From assembly GCF_001619985.1 (NCBI RefSeq), contig NW_017264204.1, positions 65,983 through 129,982 of the forward strand: a DNA stretch of 64,000 bases, read 5' to 3'. Under the pieces are notes generated by a model. That model saw only the letters and a program-made list of their open reading frames with translations. It did no database searches and was not told where the DNA came from. Of the stretch, positions 33,113 to 44,311 are shown one piece after another (the stretch's first letter is position 1; every line of letters starts with the position of its first letter). Both the position numbers and the translations under genes were made by a program. The DNA comes from Xylona heveae TC161. Lineage: Eukaryota > Ascomycota > Xylonomycetes > Xylonales > Xylonaceae.

Positions 33113-35650
33113 ATGGCTATCAAAGAAAAGACCGGCACAGAGCCGTACTGGAAACGGAAGCGCCTCACGCCCGACAAGCTCCAAATTGAAGACATTGTGC
33201 TTCGGGAACCATCTCCTGGCAGACCAGCTCTTCTAGAGGTTCACGAGCAGGTGGATCTCCAGCTCGATACGCATCAACTGGCTCGGGAGGAGGAAAAAGA
33301 AAGAGTTCATGCGAGGGACTGGCCGGACCGGACACCGCTGGAAATCAGTCGGCTTGAAATGCTCCGGAAGGAATACGGGTGGATGAAGCATCTCCGCGTC
33401 ACAGAACCCAAAGACAACTGGAAGTGCAGGTGGATGTGGGTGGTTATCTGATTGCTTGAGTTTTCGAATAAGACACGTGAATAAAATTGCTTATATGACA
33501 CCCACTGACAGTCACATTTCGAGTACTTTGCCTGAGTATCTTGCAGGAGTATGACACCCTCTATCAACAAAAAAAATTATATAATTATCAAAGATATCTA
33601 TGCTAATAATTTACAGGTCCTTGCTGCATTGAGTGAAGACCAAAGGCTTGCCATACAACGTCTCAGCATGCTCGATCAGACCATTTTCCAAAACGAAAAG
33701 TTCTCCCGGCATGGAAAGTATTTCTCGCCGTTCTTCAAGCCACTAAACGTGCCATCCGACGTCGAAGATGACCCTGCGACGCCATTACTCCTTTGCGTGC
33801 CATTTATGGACTGGAGCGATGTTACCAGCGACGCACGAATACCAAGATTTCAGGTTGACCCGCTCGAGAACATTCAGTCGGTCAAAGCTTCTTCGCACCC
33901 AGTCCGGTCGATACTGCAGCATTATTATCGATTAGAAGATACGACCGATCGTGAACGGAAACAGGTTTTTTCGCGCTCACAGCCATGGGCAAAAGATCAT
34001 CTCATGACCGCCCGAGTCGGCCGCTGGTACGGCCGCAAAGACCGAGACTTTTACCCGACTGGCCTCGTTGTGGATGAGATGTGGATTCTTCTCATCGATC
34101 CCGGGCATATAGTGTCATTTTCGACCAATCAAAGCTGGAAACCGCGGATGATTCCTCATCAGCTCTCCACACGAATCCGTGAAGTCTCCTTTAAGACCGT
34201 CCGGAACAATTTTAGCTTGTCAAAGCAGCAGGATACATATGATGCATTGACACATATGGTGACTTGTATGCATGGAGCGTTTGGATTGTTGCATTGGAGC
34301 TTTTGGCAAGATTTCTTGTTGTGTCTGACGGACCGTTTTGCGCAGTATCTAAATCACTTGGTAAGCCGCCTCATAAACAATTTAACCTGAATTCTCATGT
34401 GTGTTGTCCACTCACTATCCAGACATCTGCACATCATCTGAGCATAAATACATCCATGTGCTAACTTTTCCCAGCAATTCCGGCTCTACCGCGCTCCCAG
34501 CTCAAAGCTCGTCATGGACATTCTCCAGATCCAAGACGAGCTAAACATCATCCTCAAACTCATGCACTCCCAGCGCCGTCTCTGCACAGATCTACAATCA
34601 TACCTCTCAACCAGTTACTCTCACCTCTCCCGTTCTTCCACTGCTTCGCGACTATCTCAGACATACCCTGTCTCCGGATCGATCATCCACGCGGCCCATC
34701 TTCGAAACCTAGACTCTCGTACTTCCTCCCTCAACTCGCGCAATAACTCCCTAGCATCTCATCCACCGACCCACGGGACTGACTCCCTCCCTGCTACTTC
34801 ATCGCCTGCTGCGGCCTACATTCCTTCTACTCCTGATCCCGTACCTGCTGCAGCTTCTGTTCCGCCGACGCCTTCCTGCCCATCTACACCCATCCACACT
34901 CACGGGCACATCTACACCCCTTTTGACAGCAACCCCCTCCCACATGCCCACACCGCGCTCACAAACCCCATCATCCACCTGACCGAACTTCTCGACCGCG
35001 AACTCGCCGACCTAGCAGACCTACGCGAATCCTCCGGGCAGCTTGTCAACCGCACCATCCAGCTAGTCAACATGCGCCAAGAAGATCACGGCAAAGCCAT
35101 CCTCGTCTTCACCGTCGTCACCCTCATCTTCTTGCCCTTATCCTTTGTCACGTCTTATTTTGGCATGAACACCTCCGATATCCGAGATATGGCTGCTGGA
35201 CAAGGCATTTTCTGGGCTGTCGCCGGAACTGTCACGCTCTTGGTCGTCGCAAGCTCCCTCTTTGTTGCATTTTACGGTGTCAAAGTATGGGAACGCTTCC
35301 TCGTTTCCCGCCATGAAGGAAAGGGTGATTCGAGAGCTGGTCTCGGAGACCTCGTCGAGGGAAGAAGCGTTTCCTGGGCCATCGGTGTCCCAACTTCTAC
35401 TGCCGCTACTACGACAGCGGCGCGACCTGGGGCGCTACCCGTGGCTAAGGACGCTGCACGCTTTCAATCTCCTGCGTCAGGAGCCGGGACTCTGGGTGTG
35501 GGAGGTGAAACGCCAGTAGGCGGGTTGAACGCGATCTTGCGCGATGAAGGTGGAGGTTCTGAGGCGCAAGAAGCTGCGGAGCGTGGCCAGGTATTTGCCG
35601 GAGGGATAGGGGAGAAGATGCCTAGAGTCAAATGGAGGGGGACTTTGTAA
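33113..35650 (+). CDS. CorA-like Mg2+ transporter-family protein
   Basis: Four exons, join(33113..33435, 33512..33548, 33617..34360, 34475..35650), give 759 residues. The second exon is only 37 nt: using donor GTGGGT at 33436 and donor GTATGA at 33549, the protein reads NWKCRWIHISSTLPEYLAG/VLAALSED, which matches the C-R-W-I-H...PEYL signature of this fungal family. The large N-terminal domain is cytosolic. Two C-terminal membrane helices follow (AILVFTVVTLIFLPLSFV, about 565; GIFWAVAGTVTLLVVASSLF, about 600) with YFGMNTSDIRDM between them, the GMN selectivity motif of CorA. A Ser/Pro/Thr-rich insert lies before the helices. Transport of Mg2+ or another divalent cation is inferred from GMN. 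In this branch many members are uncharacterised. Confidence 0.88.
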
Positions 35651-36259
35651 GTCTGTGGAGGGTGGGGGAAGGAGCTGATAATCTGATGTTGCAAGGCAAA
35701 ATGTGGTACGACGAGGAAGAAGCAGGAAGGGACCGATTGCGAATATTGAACGTAATCGAGGAAGAAAAGGACTCATATATATGAATCTACGAATATGTTG
35801 CCATGATAAGATGAAGAGGCAGGTATATAAATTTTCTTCATGATACACATAGAGATGCACATCCATTTTCAGCGCCCTGTCTATATGAATCAATTACGAG
35901 ATGATGACTTTAGCATTAGCATTAGCATAGGAAACCGGAAAGGAAAAGGAGGATGCCGTTCAATCCAGATGAAGTTATGAATCAAGCAATTGATCATGGA
36001 AATTAAAAAAAATAGATTTCTTTTATTGCTCCGCGCCAGAGGTAATCTAAAAAGAAAAATGGACATATGTAAAATCTAGTGATACCGACATAAAATATAT
36101 GGTACAGGGAGGAGTACAGAGGTACAAGGAGGAGAAAAGCAGCCAATAGAACACCGCTCGAAGAAGATGATGGTATGAGGATAAATATAAACGGTCGGTG
36201 ACGATTGAGAAGGACTATTCGGCAAGTCCATCTAGGACTTTCCAAGAGCCACCATTCTC
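35651..36259. other. convergent 3' intergenic region
   Basis: Spacer between the CorA-like gene end (+) and rsm24 end (-). It contains a small tandem repeat, three TTAGCA units, at about 35911-35930. No gene is seen. Confidence 0.55.
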
Positions 36260-37623
36260 TCATCTTCTACGGCCACCCTTGGCTGCTTTCTTGCCAGCGG
36301 GAACCGCGACAGTTTGGAGCTGCGGCGTCTGTTGGGGTTGCGAGAAGGCCGCACGAGCGAGGGCGCGGTCAATGACCTTGACGCCATCAAGTAGAGTGCC
36401 TTCTTTCTCGCGCTGCGTCTCAGCTAATAAGGCTTGCTGGCGCTTCGCGAGAAGCTGCTGCTGACGCTCCGGTGTCATCAGCCATTCCTTGGGGAAGCGG
36501 AATTGCCGCTTCGGCTTGTGGTGGCGGAAGTCAAAGGGGATATCTGCAAAGGTGTCTTTGGGGTCCTTTTGTGATTGTTTGTGTCAGAGCGAGGGCCAAG
36601 AGATATTAAGAGGGGAGGAAAATACAGACCTTGGCTTCCTTGATGATATCATCGACAACGTCGAGCAGGTAGCGCTTGTTCTGGGCTTGCGACTCAAACA
36701 TCTCGCAGCTGATCTTGACGATATCCGTGTCAGGATTGTATCGTACGCCAACAATCTTAATGAGCTTGCTACGCTGGGTCTCGCTCAGGTTGGGCAAATC
36801 CTTTGTGCAAAATTCCACCACAACCTTATTCTCAGCGGGGTGCGATTCGCCCATGTAAGTGGTGTAGCGGAAACGGAGAGGCTCGTCCTTGGCCGGCGGG
36901 ACGAAAGGCTTGGCGAGTTCTAGTAATTTGAGTGTCAGCTAGATATTCAAGGCAAGAGTATTGTGAGTTTTGCATGAAGACGGATCGTTTCATATGCGAG
37001 TGTCGAAAAAAATAGTAGTTTGAGAAGTACGTACTTGACAACAGAGGCATCTCCCACGCCGCAATTCGCGCATATTCTCTCATCTCACGGTGCTGCTCGA
37101 GGTCACCATGCGCATGCGAGGAAATGTCATCGTGGGCAAATTCGTCGTCGGCTCCGAAATCCTCAGGCTCCGGCTCTCCCATTGCCAACAGACCTTGTTG
37201 CTCTCTGGCGAACACTATATATTCTCTAGGCTCATTCACGTCGACGTAGTGTGAGGCTTCACCAACCGCACGTTCCAATCGGTCACGAACGGCAGGCTTT
37301 CGCATGTGTTGCTTCAGACCACTGGATGAAGCCTCAAACTCTTTCTGCTCTTGTGGCGACAGCGAATCATAGACATTGCGGATGGTAGGATCAAGTGAGT
37401 CACGGAAAACGGTCGAAGTCGATGTGGCAGAGGAGCTGTCGTCCTGTTTAAGGGATGTGCTGGTAAAAGATCGAGCGGATGTGGATCTCGAAGAAACTGA
37501 AACGGAAGACGCAATTGGCGCCATTGATCGAGACGTCGATGATATTCTCGACGGGCAGCGCAGGGCTGCCAAGCCCATTCGATTCATTGCCGCTGCCATG
37601 GCCGTTGACAGCTGCTGGCGCAC
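36260..37623 (-). CDS. rsm24: mitochondrial small-subunit ribosomal protein mS35 (Rsm24)
   Basis: Three exons, complement(36260..36565, 36630..36919, 37035..37623), give 394 residues. The N-terminus is Met-, Ser- and Arg-rich without acidic residues for about 60 residues, as in a mitochondrial presequence; other in-frame ATGs follow within 16 codons, so the exact start is uncertain. The conserved core includes FRYTTYMGESHPAENKVVVE, then LSETQRSKLIKIVGVRYNPD and KISCEMFESQAQNKRYLLD, typical of the mS35/Rsm24 family. The basic C-terminal tail is expected of a ribosomal protein. It works in the mitochondrial 37S subunit. It is divergent from alg13 with only 215 bases between starts. Confidence 0.88.
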
Positions 37624-37838
37624 TTGAACGGGCAGATTTGTGGATAATTGATGGCGTGGAGCATCAAATCATGCGGCCAACGGGGAAGATGAACATTTGG
37701 TCGCCAAATATGGAAAGTCTTGGCATCGGACATACAAACTCCGACCGGGGAGCAACCAACAAATCGTTGCCCGCAGTGCAGTTCAATCACAGACGGTGGA
37801 CACTCGTCGGCTTTTGAAGGTTAATTCAAGATTAAAAG

Positions 37839-38574
37839 ATGGCTCAATCGAATCAAGCGGCAGAGAAGACCAAGGTCCAAAAGAAGCTATGTTTTGTCAC
37901 AATAGGTGCTACTGCATCCTTTGATGCTCTCATTTCTGCCGTCCTCACCCCGGAGTTCTTCGACGCACTGCGAGAGGCCAACTATACTCATCTACTTGTT
38001 CAATATGGCAAAGAAGGACAACTCATTTTCAATAAATACATGTCGCAGCGGGCAGAGCAATTGAGTGCACGGAATAATATTGTTGTACAAGGCTTTGGGT
38101 TCAACAAGAACGGTCTCGCGCAAGAGATGCGCTCGGCCAAGGGAAATAAGGGCGAGACAGAAGGCGTGGTCATAAGTCATGCAGGTACGGACTTGCACAT
38201 CAAGGTTATGAAAGGAGTAGTGCTGATATTGACTCCCTGTTATTGAAGGCTCTGGGTCTATTCTTGATGCGTTACGGATCGCTGTTCCTCTCATTGTTGT
38301 CCCAAACCCTTCGCTACTGAATAACCATCAGATCGAGCTTGCGGAGGAGTTGGCATCGATGGGCTACGTGGTACATGGAAAATTAGCGTAAGTCACCTGA
38401 TCAGCTCTGTCAGGATTATCTCTGAGTCGCTCTAGAAATCTCCGTGCTGCTATTACGGAGTCTGAAGAGCTTCGACGGCGACAGAAAGTCTGGCCGCCTG
38501 TGAATAGTGGAGAAGATCCGTCCGGCCGAGGGATTGCCGGTGTCATGGATGACGAGATGGGCTTCGTTGATTGA
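37839..38574 (+). CDS. alg13: UDP-N-acetylglucosamine transferase subunit Alg13
   Basis: Three exons, join(37839..38184, 38249..38387, 38436..38574), give 207 residues. Alg13 is the catalytic, cytosolic half of the Alg13/Alg14 enzyme that adds the second GlcNAc to the dolichol-linked oligosaccharide at the ER face, an early step of N-glycosylation. The sequence shows [17 protein letters not shown] at the start, then [26 protein letters not shown] (the SHAGSGS donor-binding loop, restored by splicing), and [22 protein letters not shown]. These are hallmark motifs of the family, and the length is usual. No membrane segment is present, as expected, since Alg14 is the anchor. Confidence 0.95.
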
Positions 38575-39821
38575 AGCATGCCACAACTGGTCAACCACAC
38601 GCACCAAAAATTGAATAGTCTGACCTATAAGCTCTCTCTGCGCAGCCCTGAAAGCAGACAGACGCTCTCTAAGCTCTCCTGGATAATTGCGGGCAAATGG
38701 GAACATATCTGGACTCATCGTCCAAGAGGGCCCCAACCGAACAACGTCTGGCCAGGTTCAGAGTAATGGGGGACAAAGAGGAAGGAAATCATGATACCAA
38801 AATAAAGGGATGGCAATTAGCCTGTACTACCAGGAACCGGTAGTATGCATGGGTTGATTATGTCTGATCAACCCTGAGAGTATCAAGCTGACAAATTCCC
38901 TCAAAGATATGCGCCTTCCGATAGATGTCTTACTCACGGATGGATCCGTTCCCGTCCAGTGATTACAGACTCCTGTGCCAATGTGCGGATGAGTTCGTGC
39001 TTTGCTGGCTAGCAGATTACATTCAACGATCTCTTTCCTGATCAAGTGACATAATGGACACTCCGTTGAGATTCGATGAATGCCATCGCGCCAAATGTCA
39101 AAATTGGCGTGTCAGAACACAAGGCGGAAGTCTCTAATACGGGGAAGAAATGCGGCATCGTATGTGGCTCATCAAGCGTGTTAAACATATGTAAATGCCT
39201 TTGAAGGAGATTACGGAGTTAGTGGCATACCTGCCAAGGCAGAGATCTGTAACGTTGACCACTGCAAAGGCCGGCGAAACCCCATTGCATATGATTGTTA
39301 AATTTGGGAGTCGGCACAACCCAAAGCCCGACTCGGCTTTGTTATGAACTAAAACCCACCACCAATGGGGAAATACTGAAGAAAATATCCGTCTCTGAAA
39401 GTGGCGAGCTTACTGCTTACGAACGCTTCATGGGAAGAAGAAGGCGGCACCCGGCCTGCGTGTCAAGTGAACAACAATTCTCATTCTATATCAACCGTGA
39501 TAGGTAATAGTCTCGAGTATAAAAATAAGGCTTTTGACATGAGCGATGCAGAAAGGATGACTATGTATTATTAATTAAATCGTTTCGAGAACAATGTTCC
39601 GTCTTCTCTCTTGTGATGCGTTGAGCCCCGTTCATCTCCGTTTTTGGAGATGGAACTCTAAGGCTCAAACCGGCGTGATCAAAATGAGCCAAGCGACTAT
39701 GCCATAAGCCCTAGGAGTCAGCGTCATTATATACTATAACCACAACAGCTCCCAAGTGTGATATAAAGCCTGAAAGACTACACTGTGAATCAATTGCTTT
39801 CATTTTACATTAATTCCTCGG
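38575..39821. other. 1.2-kb intergenic region
   Basis: Spacer between alg13 and the dehydrogenase gene (both +). It holds alg13's 3' region, the dehydrogenase promoter, and the nested hairpin listed separately at 39621-39668. No reading frame shows family similarity. Confidence 0.5.
39621..39668. repeat. nested inverted repeat (hairpin)
   Basis: Outer arms TTGAGCC (39621-39627) and GGCTCAA (39662-39668) enclose inner arms GTTCATCTCC (39630-39639) and GGAGATGGAAC (39646-39656, one bulged G), around a GTTTTT loop. On paper this folds into a stem of about 17 pairs with a small internal loop. It lies about 150 bases before the dehydrogenase start. It may be regulatory or a remnant of a small element; either is a guess. 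Confidence 0.6.
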
Positions 39822-41196
39822 ATGCATAAAACGAAAATGCAAGAGTTCAAGGAGACTACCACTGTCGACGAGGTTGCCGACGCCTTTGCGGAGCATATAA
39901 AAGGGAAAACAGGTTAGCTTTCTCCGCAATGTTTACTCCACTTGGGAATGAAGATTAGAGTGGCCATGATCAAATATGCATCTAAAATTAATAGTCCATC
40001 GGAAATTGATAAGTTTTCACAGTATTAATTACCGGAATCAACAAGACCGGCCTCGGCGGAGAAGCTGCGAGAGCTATTGCACGGAAGCAGCCATCTTTAA
40101 TTATTCTTGCCGGCCGAACCACTTCAAAGTTGCGAGAGGTAGAAGAAGAGATTCGCGCATTAGCGCCGTCCGTTAAAACTCGATTGCTTGAATTGGACCT
40201 CAACTCGCAGAAACATGTCCGCCAAGCAGCTGCAGAGGTAAACAAATACCCGGAACCAATTGAGGTTCTCATCAACAATGCTGGTGTCATGTTTCCGCCA
40301 TATCAGCTCTCTGATGATGGCATCGAGTCGACTTTTGCAATTGATCATATCGGGCATTTCCTGTTCACCAACTTGATCATGCCAAGGATTGTTGCTGCGG
40401 GCCCTGGAGCAAGAATTATTAATATCAGCAGTAGAGGTCATCAATTCAGTGACGTCTTTTTTGACGATTGGAATTTCAATGTAAGTTGAAATTCAAAAGT
40501 TCGACAATTTCCTCTCTGTTCAGTGCCAAATTAGGTGGAATTCCACTAATGCCACGCATTCAGGACGGAAAATCTTATGACAAAATGAAAGCATATGGTC
40601 AGGCGAAGACTGCGAATATCCTATTCAGCCGATCTCTTGCACAGAAATTAAAGCGCAAAGGAATTCTTTCGTTCAGTGTGCATCCTGGCAAGATCCTGCA
40701 CACTGAACTGGGTCGGTTTATGTCTAAAGAGATGCTGGTGGCCTGGGGTGAGTCTCACTTTGTTGTGATCGTGGTTCGTTGGAGAATTGGATAGACTCGA
40801 TGCGACATTGCCGAGCAGTAAAATACTTGGAGTTTAGGCCGCTAATAATCTCGTTAGGGATTATTGACAAGGATGGAAACTTGCTTGAAACGCCTGGCAT
40901 GATGAATAAAACTTTGGCCCAAGGTGCCGCGACCCATCTCGTTGCTGGATTTGATCCCAGCATTGTCGGTATGTGTACACATTCATTATGCAGTCCATTG
41001 CCAATCGAAGCATGCTTGGACATTCAAGATGGTCTTTCATCTGAACAGTTCTCTTCATATAGATCGGAGTGGCGAGTACCTCCAGGACTGTCACATTGAG
41101 ACAGACGATATTTCGCCTTATGCCAAAAGCGAAGAGGGCGCGGAAAGGCTTTGGAAATTGAGCGAAAAGCTGGTCGGACAGAAGTTTGAATACTAA
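39822..41196 (+). CDS. short-chain dehydrogenase/reductase
   Basis: Five exons, join(39822..39912, 40023..40480, 40564..40747, 40858..40968, 41063..41196), give 325 residues. Classical SDR features: cofactor loop VLITGINKTGLGGEAAR (a variant of T-G-x-x-x-G-x-G, with Thr and Leu inside), the NNAGVMF structural motif, NISSRGH (catalytic Ser), and YGQAKTAN with the catalytic Tyr-x-x-x-Lys. The substrate is unknown; the closest general group is the WW-domain oxidoreductase/retinol-dehydrogenase-like fungal SDRs. The NAD or NADP preference cannot be decided by eye. The start could also be the ATG at 39837. No biosynthetic cluster surrounds it, so a general redox role is more likely than a tailoring step. 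Confidence 0.88.
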
Positions 41197-42259
41197 TATC
41201 TGACACAAGAGGAGTAATGAGTAAGTGCATTTGATAACGTATAATGTGGCGAGAAGAATTGATGCTTCAAATAATGCGGAGGAGCTGCAGATTGAAAATA
41301 ATACTCCTATCCCCTCTCAACGAATTTTAATACTGTAAAATAGATCCTGTAAAATTTAGACTTGCATATCTTTTGTTGTCATAATCGTGAACTCTCAAGC
41401 CGTCCTCAATGATCATGCAAAATGAATTTATTATTCTGTTGTTGTTTACAGTAGGCCTTGAAACACCCGCCCCTGCCGCCTCTGCCGTATCGCGCCAAAT
41501 CCGAGCGGTCCTCGCGGGAGACCCCTAACCGGAAAAAGGCTTCTCCTTATGCCCCTCAACGCCCACTGTAGAGATCCGCTTCCCTTTCGCTCTGCCCCAC
41601 CACCACCGTCATTATTTATCGTGCGCCTTTTTCATCTTCATCAACCCACCAAGGTCCAGAATCGGTCGTCATATCGGACCATTCCAGATTGCGATAAAAT
41701 TTCTGAGCTTCACTGTCTCATTTTCCCTCCAAATTCTTCTTCGTCCCCCGCAAGACTGATCAGTCTTGCTCTGAGATTTATCGGTACGTATCACTTTCTC
41801 AGTCTTATTTTCCGGGCATTGCCATTCGACATGTGATGTTTTCTATTGGGTTCTGCACTTGATCCTATTTCTGTTTTAAGCTCCACAAATTGTTATCAAG
41901 CCGCCTTTGTGTCATTTCTTGGCCTTTGGTGTTGCTGTCCTAAATTCGCATCTATGCAATCTCTTTTCATCTTTATCACGGGATTTTCATGCAATTGCTT
42001 TTGATTCCCTCAATTCACCGCATATGTATATCCCTATATTTCGCGGATTCAGAAAGAATTGAGTCTACTTCTGCCTATATTTCTCTTACTCCAGAACGGT
42101 TGTTTCGATCTTTTGCGGGCTGTCCATGTATCTCCGTCTATTTCTTATTTTCCATGTCTATCATATTGAGGAGCAGCTAAGGAGCATATTGGAATCTCTT
42201 GCTGGGAAAACGAAATTAACTCATGATTGAACGCAGGTTACATATATCTTTGAGGCAAC
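41197..42259. promoter_or_regulatory. promoter and leader of shb17 with a probable 5'UTR intron
   Basis: The stretch from 41560 to 41783 is pyrimidine-rich, as in a fungal transcript leader. A strong donor GTACGT at 41784 and an acceptor (AACGCAG) ending at 42236 could remove a 453-nt intron from the leader, leaving a short exon before the start codon at 42260. This is inferred from splice-site quality only. Confidence 0.45.
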
Positions 42260-43789
42260 ATGTCCAAGGACGCTGGCACGCCGAGAGTTTTCCTCGCCCG
42301 TCATGGTATGTATTATTTCTGTACTGCCTTTTAAGTCCTGTATATTCGGCATTCGTCAGACCTAAATCTTTCTCCCGTATCTTGATCAAGTTGAAAGTCA
42401 TTGCCAGCATTGTGGCCTGCTTTGATCCTCTCTCAATTTGCCTCTGCCTTTTCCCCGTTATTGCCGTTCTTGTTTTCAGTATTTTTTACCCACGTCCTGT
42501 CTTTGTACAAGCCGTCCGTTTCCCTTCCATCCTTAATCTTCTCGCACAAATCTCTTTAATACCGTTTTACAATCACCCGCTCCTACTAATTTACTTACCA
42601 GGCGAAACCGAATGGTCTGCCAATGGCCGTTTCACCGGCACTTCCGAGATTCCACTCACCCCACACGGCGAGCTGCAGGTCATCGGCACAGGCCAAAAGA
42701 TGGCTGGACCCGGTAAGCTGATTGACCCGGCGAAGCTGGTACGCATCTTTGTGAGCCCGCGCCAGCGTGCCCAGCGCACGCTGGAGCTGCTTCTGCCCAA
42801 CAACTCGACCGAGACGGAGATCACAAACGACATTTCCGAGTGGGGATACGGCAAATACGAGGGTTTGTTCTCGCATGAGATCCGCCAGGGCCGCAAGGAG
42901 AGAGGGCTCGACAAGGAGCGGCCCTGGGATATCTGGATCGACGGATGCGAGGACGGAGAGTGAGTCCCCTGTCCTTGTCGTTTCATGCATTCCCTCTTCA
43001 TTATTTTTTTTTTTTTGATTGAATTATCTCATATGGGTACTTGTCGGCGAAACAAAACTAACAATGTCATTCAGGAGCCCCGAGCAAGTCACGGTCCGCA
43101 TCGACTCTCTGATTGCCCGTATCCGGGAAATGCAAAAGGATTCGATGCACGGCGAGAAGCCCGCTGATGTGTTGATTGTAAGCGCCCCTCCCCCCTTCCT
43201 TTTCCAAAAAAGAAACCCTTCCGTGTACCCGCACTCTATCTATTTTGCCTCGTTATAAACGAAGCAAATCTATGCATGGCATGGTATACCTTCTTCAGGA
43301 ACACTATTCTAATGGTCCCACTTTATTAATAGATTGCTCACGGCCACTCTCTTCGCGCCTTCACCAGGCGCTGGCTCGGATACCCGCTTTCCTTCCCGCT
43401 CAGCGTCATGCTTGATCCCGGCGCTGTTGGCATCTTGAGGTATGTGCTTTCCCTCTTTCTCTCCTTTTCCAGGTTCCCGTTCTTTTTGTCCAGGCACCAA
43501 ATTTGTCTGCTTTGGAGATTCCGTTTGGAATGCTTCCATTTGATTCGGCTGCACAATTCTCTCCTTATTCTCCATGACATTTCTTTGTTTCCCCTTTTTC
43601 ACTCTTTCTACCCCACCCCAACCCAATTCAGTCAGTAATGTGCCACGCTGTCCATTGTCTCTTCAAGTTACATCGAGACAATATACCGCGATGACTAACG
43701 ATTGCACAACTTCGAAATATAGCTACCAACACCGTAACATCAATGAGCCGGCAATGCTCCTGGGAATGGCCCTGCCGGCTGATAAATAG
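42260..43789 (+). CDS. shb17: sedoheptulose-1,7-bisphosphatase (histidine phosphatase family)
   Basis: Five exons, join(42260..42305, 42602..42959, 43075..43177, 43333..43439, 43723..43789), give 226 residues. The first exon holds only 15 codons and part of another, ending inside the catalytic RHGETEW motif (His at about 15). Further family motifs: GRFTGTSEIPLTPHGE, EWGYGKYEG, RKERGLDKERPWDIW with DGCEDGES, and AHGHSLRAF (second catalytic His). The GLDKERPW...DGCE...GE block is characteristic of yeast Shb17, which removes a phosphate from sedoheptulose-1,7-bisphosphate and feeds ribose-5-phosphate synthesis without NADPH production. Length is shorter than yeast Shb17, with a loop near the third quarter missing. 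Cytosolic. Confidence 0.88.
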
Positions 43790-44311
43790 ATTGCATGCGT
43801 CTTCTGACGGTTGTGTGCCCTGTGTAAACAAGTGGTGGAAAGGCTATAGTTAAAGGGGCTTCAATCTTTTGCGAGGTTATATACAGTCATGCGAGAATTG
43901 GGCACGCGAGATCGATCAATGCTTTGGGAGATACGAGACGTATATGTGGGAGACGGAGATACATGTTGTATTAAAACGATGGCAATGTATATATGTGAGG
44001 GGCGAGAGCAAACTGGCAATTGATACCATCCCGCTATAGCAGCGATGAGTTTAAAAAGCGTCAAAATTCAAAGGACAATGCGATGCAAAATTCAAGCGTT
44101 CGTAATTTATCGAAGGCTGCAGCAGTGAACTGATATAATGTATACTTGAAACATTTCACAAAATGTTCACATAACAATGGTCAAATATATTTACTTTAGA
44201 AATCATGATTCATTCAACTACTTCAAAGCGTAATATCTAATGACTTCTCATGACACTCCACTAGAAATCTCTAACTAGCGGCAGGTGAGTACCCCTATCG
44301 ACATATTGCAT
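43790..44311. other. convergent 3' intergenic region
   Basis: AT-rich spacer between the ends of shb17 (+) and the HMP-P synthase gene (-). No gene is visible. Confidence 0.6.
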
